Assembly: GCF_000766145.1 (NCBI RefSeq) | Contig: NZ_JNFB01000016.1 | Coordinates: forward strand, 1 to 62,772 | DNA length: 62,772 nucleotides | DNA from: Paenilisteria newyorkensis | Lineage (GTDB): Bacteria; Bacillota; Bacilli; Lactobacillales; Listeriaceae | Direction of reading: 5' to 3' | Shown: in pieces, positions 44,633 to 52,052 of the stretch | Layout: each line of letters begins with the position of its first letter | Position numbering within the stretch: position 1 is the stretch's first letter | Made by a program: the position numbers and the translations under genes | The notes under the pieces: model-generated | Databases searched by the model: none | Seen by the model: the letters and a program-made list of their open reading frames with translations, nothing else | Told to the model about the DNA's origin: nothing

Positions 44633-45355
44633 ATGAGACTAAAAATAAGTTGCGAGCTTAGTTCCAATAAGATTCCCGCAGACTACCGGCGTAAAGTCGT
44701 CAGCGTGATGAAGGCAGGGCTCTCAAAATCAAACGAGGCAAAATACAAAGAAATGTACAGCGGGAATAAACAAAAAAACTTCACGTTCTCTGTATACCTT
44801 CCAAAACCAAAGTTTAATGGGGAAATCATTGAGTTAGAACAGAAAAAAATCGTGATTAATTTCGCGACGGCCGACGCCGAACTTGGTATTAATTATTATA
44901 ATGCATTAGTGAATGTGAAAGATAAATTGCTTCCATTTTCGCAGATGAACCAAATCAAAGTGAAAAATATCCAGATTGTACAGGAAGAACAAATCGTCTC
45001 AGAGCGCATGGCGTTCAAAACGTTGTCACCCATCGTATGTCGTGATCATAACAAGGAAACGAAGAAAGACTGGTTTTATTGGTGGGAAGAAGAAGATTTC
45101 GAAGCCATTTTAAAGCGGAATTTATATTTTCAGCTACGTGATAAATTCGGGGAATATGTCAAATCAGACATCGACGCGTTAGAGTTTCGCAAAGTCGCGA
45201 TTAAGAAAACTGTCGTTATTTGTTATAATCTTCACGTGGCCTGTTCGCTCGGTAAATTTGAACTTGTCGGACAGCCATACTTATTGAACCACTTTGTCCA
45301 AGGCGGTATCGGCTCGATGCGCGGTATGGGTTTTGGCATGATCGAAGTGATTTAG
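44633..45355 (+). CDS. cas6: Stand-alone CRISPR-associated endoribonuclease Cas6
   Basis: A 240-residue RAMP protein of the Cas6 family, which cuts CRISPR repeat RNA. The N-terminal ISCELSSNKIPADYRR, the NFTFSVYLPKPKF strand, and the C-terminal glycine-rich loop GGIGSMRGMGFGMIEV are typical of type I-B Cas6. AGGAGG at 44621-44626 is 6 bases from the ATG. No other cas gene and no repeat array occurs in the window; the neighbours are treR and a BI-1 gene. There is no His in the first 130 residues, where many Cas6 enzymes keep the catalytic one, so activity is uncertain. Confidence 0.85.
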   Translation: MRLKISCELSSNKIPADYRRKVVSVMKAGLSKSNEAKYKEMYSGNKQKNFTFSVYLPKPKFNGEIIELEQKKIVINFATADAELGINYYNALVNVKDKLLPFSQMNQIKVKNIQIVQEEQIVSERMAFKTLSPIVCRDHNKETKKDWFYWWEEEDFEAILKRNLYFQLRDKFGEYVKSDIDALEFRKVAIKKTVVICYNLHVACSLGKFELVGQPYLLNHFVQGGIGSMRGMGFGMIEVI

Positions 45356-45512
45356 AACATCTTTAATCTAATCAAAATGAAAACCATTTATAATAAAGAA
45401 GAAGCGCTGTTTCAACGATTTGGGAGTAGTGCTGTTTGGCACAGAATTTATTTTTAAAATTGGATGCAACATGGTATACTAGCGGAAGAATCAAAGGATG
45501 GGAGAGAATATA

Positions 45513-46181
45513 ATGAATGAAACATATCGAAGCGCCGAGCATGCGGTAACAGGCGCAACGAAAGCAGAAATTATGCAAAAAGTACTGAACTGGTTCGTCA
45601 TATCTTTAGTAATGGCAACGCTTGGAACTGTAATCGGACGAGGAATACCGTGGGCGTTTTATATCCCGCTTGTCGTGTTGGAGTTCGCCTTACTGATCGC
45701 GATGATTTTCGTACGTAAAAGCAAGAGCGCATCTAAAATTGGATACGGGTTATTACTCGCCTTCGCGTTTGTGACCGGGCTAGTCTTGGCGCCAACGTTA
45801 CAATATTATTTAGATGCAGGGGCCGGAAACGCAGTCTTGATGGCGTTCGCGACGGCAACCGTTACGTTCACTGTACTCGGATTTGTTGGAGCGAAAATGA
45901 AAACAGACTTATCATTCATGGCAAAAGGATTGTTCGCGGCGTTGCTGATTGTCGTTGTTATTTCGCTGATCTCGATCTTCTTCCCGCTGAGCTCGCTGAT
46001 GTCAACGATTTTTGCAGGAGCAGGGACGTTGCTGTTCTCGCTGTATATCCTGTTTGATTTCAACCAGATTATGAAGCGCGATGTGACGATGCAAGATGTG
46101 CCGGTATTGGCGCTTAGTCTGTACTTGGATTTCTTGAATTTATTCTTGTTCTTGTTGCGTTTGTTTACGGGGCGTAGTTAA
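45513..46181 (+). CDS. Bax inhibitor-1 (BI-1/YccA) family membrane protein
   Basis: A 222-residue protein with about seven membrane helices of the BI-1 family, which in bacteria includes proton-sensitive calcium leak channels such as YetJ. The helix containing LFSLYILFDFNQIMK and the paired aspartates nearby (ALSLYLDFLNLFLF) match the family's conserved acidic pair. The ATG at 45513 has GGGAG 8 bases upstream. Monocistronic with a strong terminator. No link to the Cas6 gene upstream beyond proximity. Confidence 0.88.
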   Translation: MNETYRSAEHAVTGATKAEIMQKVLNWFVISLVMATLGTVIGRGIPWAFYIPLVVLEFALLIAMIFVRKSKSASKIGYGLLLAFAFVTGLVLAPTLQYYLDAGAGNAVLMAFATATVTFTVLGFVGAKMKTDLSFMAKGLFAALLIVVVISLISIFFPLSSLMSTIFAGAGTLLFSLYILFDFNQIMKRDVTMQDVPVLALSLYLDFLNLFLFLLRLFTGRS

Positions 46182-46192
46182 TTTCATAGTCA

Positions 46193-46235
46193 AAAAAGAA
46201 GAATTTCACCCACAGAGGAGAAATTCTTCTTTTTC
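46193..46235. terminator. Bidirectional intrinsic terminator
   Basis: A 15-base stem AAAAAGAAGAATTTC with GAAATTCTTCTTTTT between the BI-1 gene and the convergent secreted protein gene. Confidence 0.9.
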
Positions 46236-46247
46236 AATAAGCTATTA

Positions 46248-47834
46248 TTATTTTGTTGTGCTGACTGTCTCTGTATCAAGTACTTTACCATTGATGTCGT
46301 ATGTCGTTAATACAGCTTTATCCGTTGTATTAAGAATGACCGTTTTTGCGTAGTATTTAATGGCTGATGGTGTAACGGGAACTTTAACACCTTCTACACC
46401 ATTGACAGTTAGACTGATTTTTGCGACATCCCCAGTGTATTGTCCAGTAATATAGTTATCTGTCCCAATTTTAAATGGAGCGATGGAAGTGATAAATCCA
46501 CTTGTGACAACTTGTTTTGCGATGGTGACAGTTTCTGTGTCAAGCACTTTACCAGTGACATCGTATGCTGTTAACTTCACGATATCTGTATCTTTCAGAA
46601 TAACACCTTTTGCATAGTATTTAAGGTCTGGTGGAGTGACACCGACTTTAGTGCCTTCCACACCGTTGACAGTAAGGCTGATTTTCGCCACATCGCCAGA
46701 ATATTTTCCGGTAACATAGTTATCTGTGCCAATCTTAAATGGGGTAATAGAATCAATAGATCCAGTTGTAACCACTTGTTTTTCAACAGTGACCTTTTTC
46801 GTGCCTAGTACAGTACCTTTTGTATCATAAGCGGTCAACAGCACGTCATCTGTATCTTTTAGAATAACATTTTTTGCGTAATATTTAAGGACTGATGGTG
46901 TAACGCCAACCTTAACGCCCTCTTTGTTATTGACAGTAAGGCTGATTTTGGCCACATCACCAGAAAATTGACCAGTGACATAGTTGTCGCTACCTAGTTT
47001 AAATGGAGTGACAGTTAAGCTAATATTCGCAGCATTCAGTAAAACTTGTGCGTTATCTAGTTCCTTTTGCATATTTGCTTTTACAACTGGATCAATGACT
47101 ACGTTAATCAAATTTTGGGCAAAATCAATTGTTTTTTGAGCAGTCGTCGGTTTAAGTGTATTTGTGCTGGGATTATTATTTTGGAACAGGTTCAATATTG
47201 CGTCGGATGCCATTTTCTTTGCTAAAGTGTCATTGGTTCCAGGAACGAGAGGTTTTTCATTGTTGCTGACTCTTACTGTTTTGCGTGATACTTCACTTGT
47301 ACCATTATATCCCGCTACTTCTACCTTTGAGCCTTGTGTGATGAAATCGTTTGTGGAAATGCTGTAGGTTCCATCCGGATGCAGTGTTCCAGTCGCCTTC
47401 GCAACACCGTCTATAAGTAGGCGTACACTTGTAATTCCTTTACCCATTATTCCTGTAATAGCTACGGATGTTATATCTGCATCATCTGCAAAAAGACTAT
47501 AATCTGCTGGTGTATTTCTTATTTTCAGTAGATCTTTTGCTTGATCTATAGCTACCTGCATGTTTGCTCTTACGTCCTCGGTTATACCTACGGCAAGGTT
47601 CACTAATTGTTGTGCGGAATCAATGGCTTGTTGATCGGTCGTCACTTTAAGGACATTGGTGCTTGGGTTATTGTTTGCGAAAAGTGCTACTACGGCATCG
47701 CTCGCCATTTTAGAGCTGGCGGATGCCGCTTGTACAGGTGTTTCAGAGAGGACGTTAAATGGTGTTACAATACCCGTTCCTAATATGGATGTTACAGTCA
47801 AAAAGCTGACTATTTTCTTCATTGGAGTCTTCAT
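46248..47834 (-). CDS. Secreted repeat protein with Cry-VI-like and Ig-like domains
   Basis: A 528-residue exported protein. The signal peptide covers residues 1 to about 37 (cut near VQA-ASAS). Two helical modules of the type ASDAVVALFANNNPSTN resemble the delta-endotoxin domain VI-like repeats of Listeria surface proteins. An Ig-like module lies between them, and three tandem 88-residue Ig-like repeats (FKIGTDNYVTG ... KISLTVNG) form the C-terminal half. There is no LPXTG, GW or LysM anchor, so it is probably released. AGAGG lies about 10 bases before ATG 47834; a start at 47855 is less likely. Confidence 0.85.
   Translation of the reverse strand: MKTPMKKIVSFLTVTSILGTGIVTPFNVLSETPVQAASASSKMASDAVVALFANNNPSTNVLKVTTDQQAIDSAQQLVNLAVGITEDVRANMQVAIDQAKDLLKIRNTPADYSLFADDADITSVAITGIMGKGITSVRLLIDGVAKATGTLHPDGTYSISTNDFITQGSKVEVAGYNGTSEVSRKTVRVSNNEKPLVPGTNDTLAKKMASDAILNLFQNNNPSTNTLKPTTAQKTIDFAQNLINVVIDPVVKANMQKELDNAQVLLNAANISLTVTPFKLGSDNYVTGQFSGDVAKISLTVNNKEGVKVGVTPSVLKYYAKNVILKDTDDVLLTAYDTKGTVLGTKKVTVEKQVVTTGSIDSITPFKIGTDNYVTGKYSGDVAKISLTVNGVEGTKVGVTPPDLKYYAKGVILKDTDIVKLTAYDVTGKVLDTETVTIAKQVVTSGFITSIAPFKIGTDNYITGQYTGDVAKISLTVNGVEGVKVPVTPSAIKYYAKTVILNTTDKAVLTTYDINGKVLDTETVSTTK
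46251..47030 (-). repeat. Three tandem 264-bp coding repeats
   Basis: The same stretch recurs at 46423, 46687 and 46951 (plus-strand positions of the shared GCNACATC block), an exact period of 264 bases or 88 codons. The repeats have diverged mostly at third positions, so the duplication is not recent. Confidence 0.85.
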
Positions 47835-48179
47835 TTTGTTATATACCTCTTTCATTTTTTGTTTTTGCTGCTGTGGAAAATATGTTAGTAAGACAAGGGT
47901 GTTCTATGCTATTTTTCTAACAATTCCCTTTCTAGTTATTTTTAAATCGATTACCAACGTATCTTAGCATGGTGAGAGGAATAATAATAGTTAATATAAT
48001 GACTTGACACGAAAGATTCATAATATCCTATGCATTCTTTAGCTATCATACAAATGCGTGGGAAATGTGTCGATAAAAAAATAACAAAATTCATAAGTAA
48101 AAAAACTTCTCCAAAAATGCATGGAAAAGTTTTTCATAGGCCTATTGGTATTGTAGCTCAAGTACAAGTAATTGTGAAC
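47835..48179. other. Intergenic region upstream of the secreted protein gene
   Basis: About 345 AT-rich bases. It should hold the promoter of the secreted protein gene and it holds the terminator of the amidohydrolase genes at 48101-48134. No coding frame with a ribosome site was found. Confidence 0.5.
48101..48134 (-). terminator. Intrinsic terminator of the M20 operon
   Basis: AAAAACTT/AAGTTTTT and TCCA/TGGA stems around an 8-base loop. On the minus strand it ends in a T run. Confidence 0.8.
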
Positions 48180-49367
48180 TTAATTCAAATCGTAATATCC
48201 CAATACAATCTCAGCAACCGATTTTGCCGCTACTGGCAACGAATCTTCATCGATATCGAATTTTGGATGGTGATTGAAATACGGGTTTTCGACGCCTTTT
48301 GGTTTTGCTCCGACATAGAGGAACGCGCCAGGAATTTTTTCGAGGTAGTAGGCGAAATCTTCTGAACCGGAGAGCATTTCGGCTTCGGATACGGCGATGA
48401 GATAGTCGCCCAGCCCTTTTTGTAAGTAGGTTACAGCGTCGCTTGTTGCTTCGGGATCGTTGTAAAGTGGGGGATAATCATGGGTGTAAGTAAGCGTGGC
48501 GGTGATGCCGTACATGGCTTCTAAACCGGCCACGATACGCCGAATTTCTTTGTCAATCAGCTCGCGCGTCTCACTCGTCATGTAGCGAACGTCGCCCTCC
48601 AGCTCGACATAGTCCTTAATCACGTTAAAACTGCCTTTTCCATCGAAGGAACCAATTGTCACAACGCCGGTATCAAAAGGATTGAGGCGACGGCTGACGA
48701 TGGTTTGAATCGCAGTGACAAAATAGGATGCGGCTACAATCGCGTCGTTGGCCATATGTGGCGAGGAGCCATGCCCGCCAGTGCCTTGGATGCCGAGTTT
48801 GAAATAGCTCCGACCAGCCATTGAAAAACCGCTCCGATACCCGATTTCTCCAGCATTGAAAAAAGGGAAAACATGAATGCCGTAAATAGTATCGACATCA
48901 TCTAAAAGTCCAGATTCTACAATGCTTTTCGCGCCTCCGGGTGGTGTTTCTTCTGCATGTTGGTGAATAATTTTGATTGTGCCGGGAAGTTCGTCTTTTA
49001 GTTGAATCAAGCAGTCGGCAAGGATTAGTAGGTAAGCGGTATGCCCGTCATGGCCACACGCATGCATGACGCCTGGATTCTCTGAAGCAAAGGGGAGGCC
49101 GGTTTCTTCTTGAATCGGAAGCGCATCGAAGTCCGCACGCAATCCCAATGTTTTTCCTGGTTTGTCGCCTGTGATCGTGACGATGATACCGTGCCCATTG
49201 CCAACTTCGCGTTCAACCACCACATCTTTTCCCTCATAAAATTTGGCTACGTAGTCGGCTGTCGCTTGTTCCTGAAACGATAACTCTGGATGGGCGTGAA
49301 GGTGGCGCCGGATTGCAATCATTTCCTCACTTCGTTGATCAATCATTTGCATTAATTTTGCACGCAT
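48180..49367 (-). CDS. M20 family amidohydrolase
   Basis: A 395-residue zinc-type amidohydrolase of the M20D branch (IAA-amino-acid hydrolase, hippurate hydrolase and N-acetyl-amino-acid deacetylase relatives). Metal and active-site motifs are HPELSFQE, MHACGHDGHTAY, HAEETPPGGA and GGHGSSPHMANDA, with the dimerisation lid between. Start at ATG 49367 has AAGGAG 8 bases upstream. It follows a paralogue by 15 bases; the two are similar along their length and come from a tandem duplication. Confidence 0.9.
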   Translation of the reverse strand: MRAKLMQMIDQRSEEMIAIRRHLHAHPELSFQEQATADYVAKFYEGKDVVVEREVGNGHGIIVTITGDKPGKTLGLRADFDALPIQEETGLPFASENPGVMHACGHDGHTAYLLILADCLIQLKDELPGTIKIIHQHAEETPPGGAKSIVESGLLDDVDTIYGIHVFPFFNAGEIGYRSGFSMAGRSYFKLGIQGTGGHGSSPHMANDAIVAASYFVTAIQTIVSRRLNPFDTGVVTIGSFDGKGSFNVIKDYVELEGDVRYMTSETRELIDKEIRRIVAGLEAMYGITATLTYTHDYPPLYNDPEATSDAVTYLQKGLGDYLIAVSEAEMLSGSEDFAYYLEKIPGAFLYVGAKPKGVENPYFNHHPKFDIDEDSLPVAAKSVAEIVLGYYDLN

Positions 49368-49382
49368 CGTATTCACTCCTTG

Positions 49383-50561
49383 TTATTTGGTTGTATAGTC
49401 CGCCACAATCGCGCCCATCGCCTTAGCTGCAATGAGTAGTGACGCTTCGTTTATATCGAATTTAGGATGGTGATGGGGATAAAAAACGCCGTTCGCAGGC
49501 ATTGCACCTACGTAAAAGAAACAGCTTGGGCGTTCCTGCGCGTAATACGCAAAATCCTCAGAAGGCGGCTGTGGCTCGCATCGGGTAATCTCGGTTACTT
49601 CTGCAATCGCTGTTTCTTGCAAAGATTTCGCCACGAATTCGGTCAGTGCCACATCGTTTACAAGTACCGGATAATCATTTTTATAGTCTAAATCATACGT
49701 AATGCCAAACATCACGGCTAGCCCGTCTAAAATACGGCGGATTTCTTTTTCAATCAATATTCGAGTCGCCTCGGTCATTGCACGCACATCGCCTTCCAGC
49801 GTCACCGCATCCTTAATCACGTTAAAACTGCCTTTTCCATCAAAAGAACCAATCGTGATGGAACCGACGTCAAAAGGATTGAGCCGGCGACTAATAATCG
49901 TTTGCAGTGCGACAACGAACTCACTCGCCGCCACAATCGCGTCATTGGCCATATGTGGCGAAGAACCGTGCCCGCCGCGACCTGTGATTTTGACTTTGAA
50001 TGAGGCTCGCCCAGTCTGAATTGGACCTTCCCGATACGCGATTTCACCAGTTGGCATCGTTGACATGACATGGATACCAAGCACTTCATCGACACCGTCC
50101 AAACAACCGTCTCGAATCATCGCGATCGCGCCACCAGGAGGCGTTTCCTCGGCCGGCTGATGCAACACCACAATTTTGCCGTGGAGCTGATCTTTCATTT
50201 CAATCAAGGTTTCCGCCAAAATCAGCATGTATGCCGTATGCCCATCGTGCCCGCAAGCATGCATCACGCCAGGGTTTTCGGAGGCGAAGGGAAGCCCAGT
50301 TTCTTCTTGAATCGGCAGCGCATCAAAATCCGCGCGAATCGCGAGCGTCCGACCAGGTTTGCCACTATCGATCGTCACGACAACGCCATGCCCACCAACG
50401 TTTGTCCGCACATCGCAGTCTTTTCCTTTATAAAAATCCGCGATATAAGCCGCCGTATTCTCCTCTTGGAAAGAAAGTTCGGGATGCGCATGCAAAAACC
50501 GCCGTATCTCAACCATTCGATCCTGTTTTTCCGTTAACTTCTTCAATAATTGTTGCTTCAT
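49383..50561 (-). CDS. M20 family amidohydrolase (paralogue)
   Basis: A 392-residue M20D amidohydrolase with the same motif set: HPELSFQEENTAAY, MHACGHDGHTAY, HQPAEETPPGGA and GRGGHGSSPHMANDA. The second copy probably differs in substrate, as the C-terminal third diverges most. GGAGGAG precedes the ATG at 50561. It is the first gene of a two-gene operon divergent from the MFS transporter, so the three may form a pathway for taking up and cleaving an N-acyl amino acid. Confidence 0.9.
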   Translation of the reverse strand: MKQQLLKKLTEKQDRMVEIRRFLHAHPELSFQEENTAAYIADFYKGKDCDVRTNVGGHGVVVTIDSGKPGRTLAIRADFDALPIQEETGLPFASENPGVMHACGHDGHTAYMLILAETLIEMKDQLHGKIVVLHQPAEETPPGGAIAMIRDGCLDGVDEVLGIHVMSTMPTGEIAYREGPIQTGRASFKVKITGRGGHGSSPHMANDAIVAASEFVVALQTIISRRLNPFDVGSITIGSFDGKGSFNVIKDAVTLEGDVRAMTEATRILIEKEIRRILDGLAVMFGITYDLDYKNDYPVLVNDVALTEFVAKSLQETAIAEVTEITRCEPQPPSEDFAYYAQERPSCFFYVGAMPANGVFYPHHHPKFDINEASLLIAAKAMGAIVADYTTK

Positions 50562-50745
50562 CGTATCTCCTCCATCTCTATTAAAAAGTTCCCTCACCGT
50601 CCATTATAGACACAACACGGTGAATATATAAGAGAATTTTTGCTATCAAAACGGCTAATTTTTGTCCTCTCGAAAATCGTAAAAGTAGCGATGGACAAAA
50701 AGGGGCGTCTTTTCTTTACTATTTTTCAAATGTTTAGATAATTCC

Positions 50746-50773
50746 TTGTTACGATAAATTATGGTGCTATAAT
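50746..50773 (+). promoter_or_regulatory. Sigma-A promoter of the MFS gene
   Basis: TTGTTA and a consensus TATAAT separated by 16 bases, 33 bases before the start codon. A cre-like AGAAAGCGCTACA follows but has three mismatches to the consensus. Confidence 0.7.
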
Positions 50774-50806
50774 AAAAAGAAAGCGCTACATTCGGAGGAG
50801 AGAAAC

Positions 50807-52006
50807 ATGGAGAAAACGCAACAACGAAAAGGTATATTGCCGATTTTATTTCTAGGGTACATCGCGATTTACATCGATAAACTGGTAATTGGTGTCATCG
50901 CAGTCCCGCTCGCAGAACAATTGCATCTTAGCATCGACGAGAAGAGTTACATATTTTCAGCTTTTTTTATCGGTTACTCCATTATGCAAATCCCGTTCGG
51001 CTATTTAAATGACAAATTAGGCTCCAAATTCGTGCTCATTATTTCGCTGTCTATCATTACCGTGGCGTCCATCGTCTTTGGCTCAGCATCAACGCTCATA
51101 GCCCTTATAGCAGCCCGTTTCTTCGCGGGAATCGGCCCAGGCTATCCAACATCCTCAGCCAGAACCGTCACCGACACGTATCCAATGGAAAAAAGAACGT
51201 GGGCCCAATCCATCTTAATCTCCACATCAGGCATTGCATCCATCGTTGGACCGCTACTTATCCCGATTGTTATCGGAGCATTCGGCTGGCGCGGCGCCGT
51301 CTTTTGCATCGCGTTTCTATTCGTATTAGCCTTAATCCTCGTCATCTGGAAACTGCCAAATACGCATAAGGAGAAAAAACAAAGCAACCAGCCAAAAGTC
51401 AAACCTGCGATGCCATTTTGGAAAGTAGTCACGAATCCCGTCGTTGTCCTGCTATTTATCGCGATGTGTAGCATCAATATCGTCCTATACACCATCGCCA
51501 ACTGGACACCGACCTATTTAGCAGACGAGCGCGGCGTCTCACTCGGCATGATCTCCATCATCGTCGCCATCGCAGGACTGGGCAGTTTACTCGGAAGTTT
51601 CGGAACAGCCTACATCGTCGGGCGCTTTTTCCAACATCGCGAAAAACGCGTCATCTTTGTCTTGGCGCTCATCACGGCAGGTTCCGCGCTCCTCGTGTAC
51701 CAATCCGAAAGCATCGCGGTGCTCACATTCTGGCTTTTCCTATGCTACATGTGCTCCGTCATGATTTTCTCAACCATGTTCACCTTACCACTCAAGCGGT
51801 TGCATGAATCCATTGTCGGCACAGCGACCGGCGTTGTCAACACAGGCGCAACACTCGGCGGCGTTTTTGCACCAATGATCGTGGCCCAACTCGTAGGCGC
51901 ATTCGGCAACTACCAAGCCGTTTTCGTAGCCATCGCAGTAGCCGCGCTCGTCACATGCTTATTCGTCGTATTTATACCCAACATGAAAACCATCCAAAAA
52001 GCATAA
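50807..52006 (+). CDS. Major facilitator superfamily transporter
   Basis: A 399-residue carrier with twelve membrane helices and a central cytoplasmic loop (HKEKKQSNQPKVK). The signature GYLNDKLGSKF between helices 2 and 3 and the RFFAGIGPGYP stretch place it near the anion:cation symporter (sugar-acid) branch. GGAGGAG precedes the ATG. Substrate unknown; the flanking amidohydrolases suggest an N-acyl or carboxylate compound. Its coding strand is rich in C-ending codons, unlike most plus-strand genes in the window. Confidence 0.9.
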   Translation: MEKTQQRKGILPILFLGYIAIYIDKLVIGVIAVPLAEQLHLSIDEKSYIFSAFFIGYSIMQIPFGYLNDKLGSKFVLIISLSIITVASIVFGSASTLIALIAARFFAGIGPGYPTSSARTVTDTYPMEKRTWAQSILISTSGIASIVGPLLIPIVIGAFGWRGAVFCIAFLFVLALILVIWKLPNTHKEKKQSNQPKVKPAMPFWKVVTNPVVVLLFIAMCSINIVLYTIANWTPTYLADERGVSLGMISIIVAIAGLGSLLGSFGTAYIVGRFFQHREKRVIFVLALITAGSALLVYQSESIAVLTFWLFLCYMCSVMIFSTMFTLPLKRLHESIVGTATGVVNTGATLGGVFAPMIVAQLVGAFGNYQAVFVAIAVAALVTCLFVVFIPNMKTIQKA

Positions 52007-52007
52007 A

Positions 52008-52046
52008 AAATGTGCCGGCGAGCTTTCCTACTTCGCCGGCACATTT
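52008..52046. terminator. Bidirectional intrinsic terminator
   Basis: A 14-base stem AAATGTGCCGGCGA with TCGCCGGCACATTT between the MFS gene and the convergent regulator gene. Confidence 0.9.
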
Positions 52047-52052
52047 CTACTC

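Noticed and set aside
50780-50793. A cre site before the MFS gene
   Set aside because: AGAAAGCGCTACAT has the central CG but misses the consensus at three or more positions.
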